This document shows positions 1-8,985 of a stretch of DNA of 56,169 nucleotides, piece by piece; position 1 is the first letter of the stretch, and each line of letters starts with the position of its first letter. Made by a program: the position numbers and the translations under genes. The DNA comes from CAYRVX01 sp964642165 (lineage in GTDB: Bacteria > Planctomycetota > Phycisphaerae > SM23-33): positions 1 through 56,169 of the forward strand of contig CAZXOC010000008.1 in assembly GCA_964642165.1 (NCBI GenBank). The letters are read 5' to 3'. The notes beneath the pieces are model-generated. The model ran no database searches. It saw only the letters and a program-made list of their open reading frames with translations, and was not told the origin of the DNA.

Positions 1-3000
1 CGAGCGCGTCGCTGACCGAGACGTTGGCGCTGTCGATGTCGCCGGCCGTCAGGGATTTCAGGCCGCCCTTCAGGTTGGCCTGCCAGCCGTCCACCGCGCC
101 CTTGACGGTGATGCTGCCGGCGTTGTGGGCGAGGTGCCACGCGGCGCCGCTCACGCCGCCGGCGATGCTCGCGCTGCCCAGCGAGGCGCCCTTCCTGTCG
201 GCGCCGTCGAGGTCCAGGTCGGCCTGGAAGTCGCCGGCCAGGGCGTCGACGCCCTTCTTGGCATTGGCCTTCCGGCCCTTGGTGGTGAGCTTGCCGATCC
301 AGGCGGCCTTCAATTCGTCCTGGATGTCGTCCGTGTCCAGCCAGTCGAGGGCCGTCAGCGAGTTGATCGGCAGGCCGTGCGTGTCGATGCCCGTGTCGGC
401 GACGCGGGCGAGAGTGATCTTCGCGCCGCTCGCCCCGGCGGGCGCGCCGGACGTGTTGAGCTGGAGGGTGCCCGCGCCGTCGACGTCGTCCAGGACGAGC
501 GCGGCGACGGGGCCGGTGGCGGCGAACGGGCCGACCAGGTCCGCCGTCTTGCCCGTGAAGCTCTTGAGGGCCCCGTCGATCGCGACGCCGCCGAGGGTGG
601 TCTGCCCGTCGCCGTCGCCGGCGCGCTTGACGCTGACGGTCACCGACGAGGCGTTCGTGGTGCCGGACAGGCGGACCTCGAGGGCGTCGGCGCGCGCGTC
701 GGGGGGCAGGATCACCTCGCCCGTGCCCGCGCCCTTCAGGGCCACCGTGACCACGTCGCCGTCGGCGTCGGTGTACTGGACCTTCCTGGCGCCGTGGAGC
801 TTGCGGATCTCGACCTGGGCGACGCGGCCGTCGAAGTCCTCGGCGACGTCGATGCCCGGCACGAACTCGATCTTGGCGTCGACGTCCCACTGATCCTGGA
901 TTGCCGTGATCCTGCCGTCGGCGCCGTCGTGGACCGCGCCGTCCACCCGGGCCACGTCGAAGACGTCGGCGAAGCTGATCGTCGGCCGGTCGCCCAGCTT
1001 GTCGAGCGCGCCGGCGACCGCCGAGCCGAGGACGTGGACGTAGGCCCCGGCCAGCGGCGACCAGGCGGCCCAGCCGAAGTTGCCCTCCTCCGCGGCGGCG
1101 ATCAGGCCCGCCCGCTCCAGGCGGGACAGGTCGCCCGTGTCGCCGAAGGTGGTCGTGCCCGCGTGCCCGCCGGCGTAGCAGGTGTCGATGACGAACAGCT
1201 TGTTGACCTCTTGCCAGGCCTCGTCGAGGAACAGGGCGCTGAAGTCGTCGTCGGTCAGGATCGAGTCGTTGTCGAACGGGCGGGACAGGAAGAGGTACTC
1301 GTCGCCGGTGGTCGGCTCCCTGGCCTGGAGGTCCGCCGGGTCGTACTGCGCCTGGACGACGGCCTCGTCGCCGCCGGCTTCGTACCCGCCGTGCGAGGCG
1401 AAGTAGAACACGAACGTGTCCCGCGGCTTGACGTTCTGCTTTGCCGCCTCGATGGCGTCGATCAGGGCGGCCTTGTTGCCGTCGCCGAACGTGTCCAGTT
1501 GCAGGAGCGTGTTCGTCTCGATGTTGTCGAACTGCTGGAAGGCGTGGTGGACGTGGAAGGCGGCCACGTCTCCGGCCAGGTCGGACGGCATGTCGTGGAC
1601 GCCCACGCACAGGACGTGCGTCCGCACGGTCACGTCGGCGTCCATGTCGGTGCCCCGGAAGCCGGCGTCGATCGTGCCGGTCTCGCCCGTCACGTCGGCG
1701 TCCTGGCCGGTGAGCTCGAGCGACAGGCGGTTGTCGTCCAGCGCGCCGGTGAACGTCCCCGAACCCTTGCTCGAGGAGCCGCCGCTGCCGCGGACGCTGT
1801 GCGTGAACGTCCCGCTGACCTGGCCGTCGGGCGCGATGGTGCCCTGGAGAACCGGGCGGAAGACGGCCACCTCGCCCTGGTCGATCATCGACAGCTCGCC
1901 CGTGGCCGTGAAGCTCTCGCCCGTCTGCCTGGCGATGCTGACGGGCCCGTTCAGCGTGAACGCTTCGTCCTCGAGCGGCTCGCCGTCGGCGGAGAGGCGG
2001 TCGGTGAGCAGGACGTCCAGGCTGCCCGCGAACGCGCCGCGGATCTGCGGGACCGACCGCATGCCCGGCGCGACGGCCTCGTTGTTGTCCTCGTTCGACT
2101 CGGCCACGCCGCCCGACGCGTCGATCACCGCCACGAGGTCGTAGTCGCCCCCGGCGAGGTCCTCGGGAATCGTCAGACTGGCGGTGAACGTCTTGCTCTT
2201 GCCCGGCGCCAGCCCGCCGATGGGCTGATCCACCAACGAGTACAGGTCCTGCTCCTCGAGGCCCGAGCCCGGCTCGGACGGGCGGGCCAGGACCTGGATG
2301 TCGATGCTCGCGTCCTTCGGGACGGCGAGGACGCCCTCGTTGGTGACGACGACGGGCGAGCGGCCCTTGGCGCCCGCCTCGGGGACGATCACGCCGGGCA
2401 GCGAGATCTTCCCGAACGCGCCGACGAGGTCCGGCAGCGGATCGGGCAGCCCGGAGAACGACCCGAGCCTCAGCGTTCCGCGGGCCGAGTCGGTTCCCCG
2501 CCCGTACTGGCCCATGTTGAGCTTGACCGTCACTGCCTTGACGACCTTGACCTCGCCGAGCCCCCAGGACCAGTAGTGGGTGACCTTCTGCTTGGTCGAG
2601 ACCGTGCCGTACTCCTCGTTGCTGCCCGTGGTGCGAAAATCGCGCAGGATCTTCAGCGCCCGGAAGGTGCCCGCGGGCACGCTGGCGTTCTCGAACCCGA
2701 GGATCTTCGTGCTGCCGGTTATGGGGCCCTCGAAGCAGATGCCCGACTGGCAGTACGTGGTGTTGGCGTTCGGGTTGAGCTCCTCGAAGTCGTACGTTTG
2801 GCCGATCTCGACCTCCGCCGGGAGGATCAGCAGGGGCGGATTGAAGTCGAAGTGGAAGCTCCCGTATCCTCCCTTCCACTGGCGGCGGAGCTCCAGGCCA
2901 CGGTCGCTGAGGGCGTACTCCTCGTTGGTGCACTCAACCCAGCCCTCGTCGTCGTGCGCGCAGTTCTCGAAGGTCGCGACCTTCGTGGCGCCGTCCCAGT

Positions 3001-3244
3001 ACACGTCCGTGACCCGCCGGGTGACGTCGGCGCTGGCCCCGTAGTTCCACTCGCAGCCGACGTCCATGGGGAAGTAGTCCGCGACGTGGATGCTCAGCAG
3101 CAGGCGGGGCTCCAGCGTCTCCAGCGCCGGGGGCGCCGACGCGCCGGGCGCGTCGGTCCTTCCGAAGCGGGGCAAGCCGCGCTCCGCAACCGCGTCCAAT
3201 GCTGCCGCCGGATCGATACTGAGCAGGTCACACGAATGGGCCAT
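1..3244 (-). CDS. Caspase-like (peptidase C14) surface protein with LEPR-x-LL motif, C-terminus outside the window
   Basis: The frame is open from the ATG at 3244 to the window edge, so at least 1081 residues are present and the C-terminus is missing. A purine-rich ribosome-binding site (AAGGGAAGGA) precedes the start. The N-terminus carries ETLEPRLLLS near residue 45, matching the LEPR-x-LL motif of planctomycete surface proteins. A CARDB-like segment lies near residues 285-385. A caspase fold follows: a core strand ending in FYFASHGG places the catalytic His at about residue 618, and VIDTCYAGGH places the catalytic Cys at about residue 689. Both dyad residues are present, so peptidase activity is plausible. 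The C-terminal region is a long Gly/Asp-rich stretch, probably beta-helical or cell-surface. The fold assignment rests on the motifs; substrate and role are unknown. The long open frame on the opposite strand is a GC-driven shadow. Confidence 0.85.
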   Translation of the reverse strand, partial: MAHSCDLLSIDPAAALDAVAERGLPRFGRTDAPGASAPPALETLEPRLLLSIHVADYFPMDVGCEWNYGASADVTRRVTDVYWDGATKVATFENCAHDDEGWVECTNEEYALSDRGLELRRQWKGGYGSFHFDFNPPLLILPAEVEIGQTYDFEELNPNANTTYCQSGICFEGPITGSTKILGFENASVPAGTFRALKILRDFRTTGSNEEYGTVSTKQKVTHYWSWGLGEVKVVKAVTVKLNMGQYGRGTDSARGTLRLGSFSGLPDPLPDLVGAFGKISLPGVIVPEAGAKGRSPVVVTNEGVLAVPKDASIDIQVLARPSEPGSGLEEQDLYSLVDQPIGGLAPGKSKTFTASLTIPEDLAGGDYDLVAVIDASGGVAESNEDNNEAVAPGMRSVPQIRGAFAGSLDVLLTDRLSADGEPLEDEAFTLNGPVSIARQTGESFTATGELSMIDQGEVAVFRPVLQGTIAPDGQVSGTFTHSVRGSGGSSSKGSGTFTGALDDNRLSLELTGQDADVTGETGTIDAGFRGTDMDADVTVRTHVLCVGVHDMPSDLAGDVAAFHVHHAFQQFDNIETNTLLQLDTFGDGNKAALIDAIEAAKQNVKPRDTFVFYFASHGGYEAGGDEAVVQAQYDPADLQAREPTTGDEYLFLSRPFDNDSILTDDDFSALFLDEAWQEVNKLFVIDTCYAGGHAGTTTFGDTGDLSRLERAGLIAAAEEGNFGWAAWSPLAGAYVHVLGSAVAGALDKLGDRPTISFADVFDVARVDGAVHDGADGRITAIQDQWDVDAKIEFVPGIDVAEDFDGRVAQVEIRKLHGARKVQYTDADGDVVTVALKGAGTGEVILPPDARADALEVRLSGTTNASSVTVSVKRAGDGDGQTTLGGVAIDGALKSFTGKTADLVGPFAATGPVAALVLDDVDGAGTLQLNTSGAPAGASGAKITLARVADTGIDTHGLPINSLTALDWLDTDDIQDELKAAWIGKLTTKGRKANAKKGVDALAGDFQADLDLDGADRKGASLGSASIAGGVSGAAWHLAHNAGSITVKGAVDGWQANLKGGLKSLTAGDIDSANVSVSDAL

Positions 3245-3552
3245 GGTTCCTTCCCTTCATGCCGTTGAAGAGCCTTCCTCGCCGCGCGGTCACCTCGCGG
3301 CTTGACTATACCGCCGCAACGCTGCCCCTGCCATCACGCAGACCGGGTGCGGCTGCAAGTCCCTGCCGGCCTGCTTTCCCTCGCATACGGACGCGCGTCC
3401 CGCTCCTTGCGCGATTCCTCACAAGGACACCGCTGGCGTGGTGGACTCCAGCCGCCGCCGGCGGAGGTATCGGGCGGGTCGGGCCGGCCCCGGTGAGCGC
3501 ATAGAAAGAGCCCGCGCGGCGTCGCGTCGGCCGGCGGGCTCTCGGGTGGGCG
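3245..3552. other. Intergenic region between two minus-strand genes
   Basis: This 308-base stretch has no convincing gene on either strand. It holds the ribosome-binding site and presumed promoter of the caspase-like gene on its left side, and the terminator of the upstream selenoprotein gene at 3500-3542. I saw no convincing -35/-10 pair. Confidence 0.6.
3500..3542 (-). terminator. Intrinsic terminator after candidate selenoprotein A
   Basis: On the minus strand, AGAGCCCGC (3542-3534) pairs perfectly with GCGGGCTCT (3515-3507) around an 18-base spacer and is followed by TTTCT. It begins 10 bases after the TAG at 3553. The transcript therefore runs past the UGA at 4045-4047 and through the whole extended reading frame, which is consistent with the two parts being one gene. 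Confidence 0.7.
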
Positions 3553-5151
3553 CTAACCTTCGAGGTCGATGAGCTTGTCCTCCGCCTCCTCGGCGGTCTT
3601 GGTCTTGGGGTACGTCTTGACGATCTCCTTGAGCTTCTTGACGGCCATGGGCTTCATGCCGGCCCGCAGGTAGTTCTCCGCGAGCTGCATGAGTCGCTTG
3701 GCCTTGGCTTCGGGATCGTCGGCGGAAGACGGCGTGGACTTCGCCGGCCCCGCGGGTTTCGGCACGGCCACCGGCCGCGCCGGCGTCGGGTCGGGTGTCC
3801 GGATCGCCACGGGCGTGGGGTCGGGGGTCGCGGTGATCGGCTTGATGGGCTCGCCGGGGTCTCGCGTGACCACGGCGGGTTGGTCGGTCGGCAGTTGGAT
3901 CGGGTTGCCCGCGATGATGTCCTGGAGCGGACGCACGCCGGTGACGGTTCCCAGCACGGGCACGGCCACGCGGATGCCGACGGCGCCTTTCTCTTCGGTC
4001 ATTCTGGTAGGTACTCGCCCTGAGTACGTGCAGAGCCCGCCGCCTCACCCATACTTCATGGGGATGTCCTGGAGGAGGCGTTTGTCCTCCAGGAGCAGGA
4101 CGTGCGGTCGTCCCGTGCCCCCGCTGAAGTCAAAGGAGTACTGCTCCCCGCCGGCGCCGAGCGCCTCGACCCTCGGGCTGACGAGGATCCTCCGCTGCCC
4201 GTAGGTGGCGGAGAAGGACACGCGGATCGGCGGGCCGATCCGCAGCTTGTTGATCTTGCCGGCCTCGATGTCGTACGTGGGGCAGGACTTCGTCGGGCGG
4301 ATGACCGCCATCTGCCCCCCGCCGAGCAGCACGCCGTAGCTGAGCTTGTAGCTCCCGGGCGGGATGCCCGTCCGGGCGCTGACGGCCAGGTCGTAGCTCT
4401 TGCCTTCCTCGTCGGTGAACGCCAGGCATGCCAGCCCGCGCTTGTAGGGCAGCTCCACGATGCCCACTTCCTGCTTGCTGAGCGGGGTGACGGTGAGCTG
4501 CGTGCCGTCCTGGGAGATCTCCAGCTCGCAGTGCTGGGTGCCGATCTGGTGGACCTTCCTCAAGGGGATGGCGCCGCCGCTGCGCCCGACGGCGATGGCG
4601 TCCTGGCCGTCCTGCGTGTAGACGCCGTCGAGGTTGTCGTCGAACACGCGGATCATCGTGGTGCCGTGCGCGCCCTGTCGGCAGCCGTTGACCATGCACG
4701 CGCCGCTGACGGAGGAGATGCCCGTCGTCCGGGCGAGGATCCGCAGGTTGACCAGGCGGACGGCATAGGTCGCCTCGTCGAGCTTGAGCTGGAAGCTGGC
4801 GGAGAAGTCCTTGCCGAGGCGGACCCACTCCTTGCGCCCGAGCGAGCCGTCGCCGTCGCGGTCCATCGCCACGTAGAAGGCGTTGGCCGGCGCGGACCAC
4901 TTCGCGCCGAACGGGACGGACTGGCCGGCGACGCTGATCGTCCCCTCGGCGCCCTTGATGGAGAAGCGTTTGCCGCCGTGGAGGGCCTTGGCCGGCGTGA
5001 AGACGCGCGACGCCGTCGTGCCGGTCCTGAAGGCAAGCGGCACCTCGGCGCCGGCGGCCTGTCGGGCGGGCGCAAGCCAGGTCACCACCCCGCAGACAAG
5101 CAGTACGGCGATCGCCAGGGCCACTCCGTGATGTGCTGGTGCTTTCCGCAT
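3553..5151 (-). CDS. Candidate secreted selenoprotein A, in-frame UGA (Sec369), new UGGGxC-type family
   Basis: The ATG at 5151 has an AGGAGG site 8 bases upstream and begins a signal peptide (hydrophobic residues about 10-33). The frame meets TGA at 4047-4045, then stays open for another 163 codons to a TAG at 3553. Read through, it gives 532 residues with Sec369 in YG-U-GGGLCTYSGRVP and a partner Cys374. The paralogue at 5342-6703 has the same pattern. A canonical EF-hand-like loop (DRDGDGSLGRKE) lies at residues 97-108, with a second Asp-rich loop further on. After the Sec region come a beta-rich segment, a Pro/Thr linker and a helical TPR-like end (about residues 482-532). The only in-frame ATG after the UGA (4002) lacks a Shine-Dalgarno site and would give a protein without a signal peptide, so a separate second gene is less likely. 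A hairpin follows the UGA. Biochemical function is unknown; a thiol/selenol redox role is inferred. Confidence 0.72.
4011..4027 (-). promoter_or_regulatory. Candidate bacterial SECIS hairpin of selenoprotein A
   Basis: On the minus strand GTACTC-AGGGC-GAGTAC forms a perfect 6-bp stem with a 5-base loop. The loop starts 24 bases after the UGA at 4047-4045, and its second base is G. Published bacterial SECIS models ask for a stem-loop about 16-37 bases downstream with G among the first two loop bases, and this fits. It is shorter than the SECIS of the deiodinase-like gene. Confidence 0.55.
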
Positions 5152-5341
5152 GCCCGGGACCTCCTCGGGTCAACAGGCTACCCGTGATCCGGTACGGCCA
5201 TAAGACGCGAGCGGATTTGCCTCAAGGACGTATCCTACCACCCCCCATCGGCTTCCACAACTGAAACCCGTGAATTCCCCAAGCGATTCTGCCGCGTCGC
5301 GTCCGTCTCCGGCGCCGCGCGGGCGAGAGCCGTCGGGGCGC

Positions 5342-6703
5342 CTACTCCACGGTGAACTTCGTCTCCTTGCAGGTGATCTCGAACGGGCGGGTGTCGTAGT
5401 GGACCTTCGCCGTGAGCTCTCCGCGGAGGCTGCCGGGCACACGCCACGTGTGCGCGCAGACGCCGCCTCAGCCGTACTCCAGCTTGCACGTGTAGACGCG
5501 CCGGCCGCCGGCGTCGAAGACCTCCACCGTCGGCGGGTCCGGCCGCCCGTTCCGGTTGTTCGGCGTGTGCACGTAGTCCACCGCGCGCCCGCCGGCATCG
5601 AGCAGCGCCAGGTCGATCCGAACCTGCGTCTGCCCGAGCGTGGTCTTTCGACGGGTGATCTTCAGCCCGGCGGCCAGGGGCGCCCCGAGGGCGACCTCCG
5701 TGGTCCGCCCGGCGGGAGCGTCGAAGGACTTCGCCTTGCCCGACTGCAACTCCCGCCGCCCGCTGCACGTCAGCATGGCCGGGGACCTGCTCGCCGCCTT
5801 CTCGGTCTCGTGGTAGTTGCAGATGATGTACTGGTCTGCCGGGAGGGCGATCGGTTCGGGTCCGCCCTGGACGTACAGGCAGTGCTCCTTGCCCAGGAAC
5901 ATGGCCGCCCACTTCGCGTGCGGGACGCGGACCATGGCGGTCTCGATCGCCAGCGGCTTGGCGGCGACCTTCGCCCCGTCGCCGGAGATCGTCACCGCGT
6001 ACCACGTGCCGTCCACGCGCACCGGGGAGCCATAGAGGACTCGTTGGGTTCCGGCGCCGAACGTGCCGTTCCCGCCGTCGATCACGAGCGTGTCGCCCGT
6101 CTCGACCCCGACGGTCCGGAGGAGCTGTCTGGTCCTCTTGACGGGATCGCCGAGGACCAGGTTGCTGTCGCCGTCGACGATGCGGACGCGGTAGGTCTTC
6201 TTCCCGAACCGGCAGCTTCCTTCGACGGCCGTGCCAAGCAGCAGATTCAGGTTGCGGTAGCTCCCGCTCTTGTTGTACTGCCCTGTCACGCGGACGGGGA
6301 CGTTGCGGTCGCCGACGGATACCTGGAGCGTCACGGGGCCGACCCGGGCGTTGTAGGATTGGCCGGTCTTCTTGCCCTTCAGCGGCACGACGGGCTTGCC
6401 GCCGAACGTGCCTTCGCCCGAGAAGTCCAGGCGGATCGCGTCGGGGGCCGTGGCGTCCGGCGCCATCGAGTCGATGGCCACGCGGACGGTGAGCTTGCCG
6501 CCGCGCATCGTGCCGACCGTGGCGTGCGGGTTGACCGTGCCGTCGCCCTCGGCGCGCTGGGCGAACTGGCGTCCGTAACAGGACAGCGGGCGCTGCTGGA
6601 GCGCCTGGCCGTGCTCGACAGCCACGGGCCTCAGGTCACCAACGCCCGCCCGGGCCCACGAGGCCGCCAGGAGCACCGCCGCCGCTGCTATCGTCCTTGT
6701 CAT
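5342..6703 (-). CDS. Candidate secreted selenoprotein B, in-frame UGA (Sec412), paralogous Sec site
   Basis: Translation starts at the ATG at 6703 (GGGAG 8-9 bases upstream) with a signal peptide ending near AASWARA. The frame meets TGA at 5470-5468 and continues for 41 more codons to a TAG at 5342, giving 453 residues. The UGA sits in KLEYG-U-GGVCAHTWRVP, so Sec412 is followed by Cys416. This closely matches the UGA site of the neighbouring gene. The tail after the UGA reads as normal beta-domain sequence (for example HYDTRPFEITCKETKF) and would be needed to finish the last beta-sandwich. The rest is beta-rich with no enzyme motif I recognise. Both genes lie on the same strand 190 bases apart and may be co-transcribed. 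The protein is probably extracytoplasmic and redox-active; that part is inference. Confidence 0.75.
5437..5453 (-). promoter_or_regulatory. Candidate bacterial SECIS hairpin of selenoprotein B
   Basis: On the minus strand GCACACG-TGG-CGTGTGC forms a perfect 7-bp stem with a UGG loop. The loop begins 22 bases after the UGA at 5470-5468 and has G in second position, within the usual limits for bacterial SECIS elements. Confidence 0.6.
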
Positions 6704-7595
6704 GCCTGTTCTCCCAGGTTTTGCGGGACGGGGTCGCCCCGCCGGCACAGGACGAGCTTGCCCGCCCCGTGATCCCGCTCATTGGTTAGTGTGCGCCAGG
6801 GCACGGGAGTTTCAGGTTTCCTGGGAAAAGGGGGGAACCGTTCGCCGGCACAGGCGACTCTCCTTGTGAGCGACGGGCCCCGGAACGGATCGCGGTGCGC
6901 CCCGGGCGCGTCCGGTTCGGGCGGGGGCTCCGTCGGCAGGTCGAGAAGCGCCGCGGGAAACGCGTGACATCGCGCGTCGGATCGCGTCTAATGCGGCCCC
7001 GGGAGAGCGCCTGTCTGTCGAGTCGTCGGGCGGCAGGGCGGCGTGGCTGACCAGCCAGGTCGCCGTCCGACTGCCGGGACACGCCGCCCGGTGAGGTGCG
7101 CCGCTCCCCGCGAACAGGGAAGACGATGGTATCTCGAGAGGACATCCCAACGCTCGGCCGGCACGCGGCGATCGTCGCGGCGTCGCGCTGGGAGCATGGC
7201 TGAGCCGCCTCGTACCGGCGCCCGGGGCGGGCGCCAACGAGGCACTCGAGCGAGGGCTCGGCCTGCGGTGCGCCGGCGGCCGGGCGCTTCCTATGGAAGG
7301 ACCGTGCAACCTGGTCCTGGTTCCCGTAGTACGTTCGACACGTCCGTGTCGTGCCGGGAGAAATGCGCATGCGTTTCTCCCGTTGTTTTTGCGCAACCTC
7401 GGGGCGGGTCCGGTCGGTCGCCGGGCCGCCGCGAGCCGGCAGGGGGCGCGGCGCAGCCGCTTCCTTGACCATCGATTCCGTTCCATCGAGTTGCTTGGGG
7501 CTTGGGTCCCGCTCCCGGCCTGCAGTCCGTGTTCCCCGAACGGCCCCACGGGGAATCGGACGGGCTCAGCAGGCGAGTGCAAAGGGCGAAAGAAG
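6704..7595. other. Long divergent intergenic region
   Basis: This 892-base stretch separates the leftward selenoprotein B gene from the rightward importer operon. I see no convincing gene in it; the frames on both strands are Arg/Pro-rich shadows. Its right part (7291-7390) holds three consecutive hairpins ending in a terminator, described separately. The first ~550 bases show nothing I can name. Confidence 0.6.
7291..7390 (+). promoter_or_regulatory. Structured leader with intrinsic terminator (possible attenuator or riboswitch)
   Basis: Three hairpins follow each other on the plus strand. The first (7291-7329) pairs CTATGG with CCGTAG and AGGACC with GGTCCT around an asymmetric internal loop. 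The second (7336-7351) is CGACAC-GTCC-GTGTCG. The third (7355-7382) pairs CGGGAGAAA with TTTCTCCCG, extended by inner pairs, and is followed by TTGTTTTT. The third has the form of a Rho-independent terminator about 205 bases before the porin start. A terminator ahead of the first gene of an operon suggests attenuation. I could not match the upstream fold to a known riboswitch class. Confidence 0.5.
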
Positions 7596-8957
7596 ATGGC
7601 CAGACGGACACGAGCCATGGCATGGGTTGCGGCGGCGTTGGCCCTGGCGAGCGCGCTGCCGCCGCAGGCGCGGGCGCAGAGCGCCTACGACGACAATTGC
7701 GTCATCTGCCGCACCAAGAAGCGGCTGCACGAGTCGGTCCCGTGGCTGAAGCTCGGGGCCGACCTGCGCTATCGGTTCTACTACATCGACAACCCGAAGC
7801 TCGACAAGCAGCACCCCGACCACGAGTTCCTCTTCCAGCGGACCCGCGTGCGCGCCTGGGCGAAGGCCACGCCCGTCGAGAACCTCCACCTCAACGTCCG
7901 CCTGATGGGCGAGCCGCGCTACTGGTGCAAGCCGGACTCCAAGGAGCCCTGGACACACTGCGAGGCCTTCCTGGACAAGCTCAACGTCGAGTGGAACCGG
8001 GCGTTCGGCCTGCCGCTGAGCCTCAAGGTGGGACGCCAGGACTTCAAGTTCGGCGAGGGCTGGCTTCTGCGCGACGGCACGCCGCTGGACGGCGGCAGGA
8101 GCACGTTCTTCGACGCGGCCCGCGCGACGCTCGACGTGAAGGACATCCAGACCCGTTTCGACCTCATCTACATCAACGACCACGCCGACACGGCGCGGCT
8201 GCACCGGCCGTTCTGGGACGACGACATCGACATCGCCGAGCACGACGAGCAGGGCGCCGTTTTCTACGTCTCCAACAAGTCCCTCAAGGGCCACACCCTC
8301 GACGGCTACTTCATCTACAAGCACACCGACAAGGTCGTCAGCAAGGGCTGGGACAGCGACATCTACACCTTCGGCGTCCGCGCCAAAGGCGCGATCGACG
8401 AGCACTGGAACTACCGCGCCGAGATCGCCCCGCAGTTCGGGCAGAAGAACGACACGAGCGTCTGCGCCCTCGGCGCCAACAGCCGGCTGGCCTACCAGTT
8501 CCACGACGCCTGGAAGAACGACCTGCACGTGGACTACGAGTACCGCAGCGGCGACCCCCACACGCAGGACGGGGCCTTCGACATCCTCTGGGGGCGGTGG
8601 TACCAGGGCAGCAACCTGTGGCACTTCTACCTGGCGAAGCTGGAGGCTCTGATGGCCGCGCCCAGCAACTACCACCGGCTCGCCGTGGGCTGGAAGACCC
8701 GCCCGACGGAGAAGCTCTGGATGCTGTGGGACTACCACCTGCTGTTCCGGGACCGCAACACGTTCTCCGGGCGGGGGGGCTTCAGCGAGGACGGGGCGTT
8801 TCGCGGGCAGTTGATCACCGGCGTGATCGGCTACGACCAGAACGAGCACGTCAAGCACCACCTGATGCTCGACGTCTTCCTGCCCGGCGGCTACTACTCC
8901 GACGCCCGGAACGACGCCGCCGTCTTCATGAAGTACCAGGTCGTCTTCACGTGGTAG
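7596..8957 (+). CDS. Outer-membrane beta-barrel porin, alginate-export-like
   Basis: The 453-residue product has a signal peptide ending near ALPPQARA. A short CVICRTKK segment follows, then repeated amphipathic beta-strands rich in aromatic residues, ending in the aromatic strand KYQVVFTW typical of outer-membrane barrels. Features such as LKVGRQDFKFGEGWLLRDGTP and conserved DYEYRSGD resemble the alginate-export porin superfamily. The start ATG at 7596 follows the purine-rich GGGCGAAAGAAG. It is the first gene of a run of six plus-strand genes that include an ABC importer, so it probably lets the importer's substrate cross the outer membrane. The terminator-bearing leader upstream suggests conditional expression. 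The family match is from memory of motifs; substrate unknown. Confidence 0.75.
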   Translation: MARRTRAMAWVAAALALASALPPQARAQSAYDDNCVICRTKKRLHESVPWLKLGADLRYRFYYIDNPKLDKQHPDHEFLFQRTRVRAWAKATPVENLHLNVRLMGEPRYWCKPDSKEPWTHCEAFLDKLNVEWNRAFGLPLSLKVGRQDFKFGEGWLLRDGTPLDGGRSTFFDAARATLDVKDIQTRFDLIYINDHADTARLHRPFWDDDIDIAEHDEQGAVFYVSNKSLKGHTLDGYFIYKHTDKVVSKGWDSDIYTFGVRAKGAIDEHWNYRAEIAPQFGQKNDTSVCALGANSRLAYQFHDAWKNDLHVDYEYRSGDPHTQDGAFDILWGRWYQGSNLWHFYLAKLEALMAAPSNYHRLAVGWKTRPTEKLWMLWDYHLLFRDRNTFSGRGGFSEDGAFRGQLITGVIGYDQNEHVKHHLMLDVFLPGGYYSDARNDAAVFMKYQVVFTW

Positions 8958-8985
8958 CCGCGGCGCGGGATCAGGGAGAAGCAAG

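Noticed and set aside
125..3268. A 1047-codon open frame on the plus strand
   Set aside because: It mirrors the minus-strand caspase-like gene. Its product is a Val/Arg/Gly-rich sequence without domains, while the minus strand has catalytic motifs, a start site and a family N-terminal motif.
3553..4002. A separate gene starting at the ATG at 4002
   Set aside because: No ribosome-binding site, no signal peptide, and the start lies inside a region conserved with the paralogue after its UGA. Read-through of the UGA at 4047-4045 explains it better, although an independent gene is not fully excluded.
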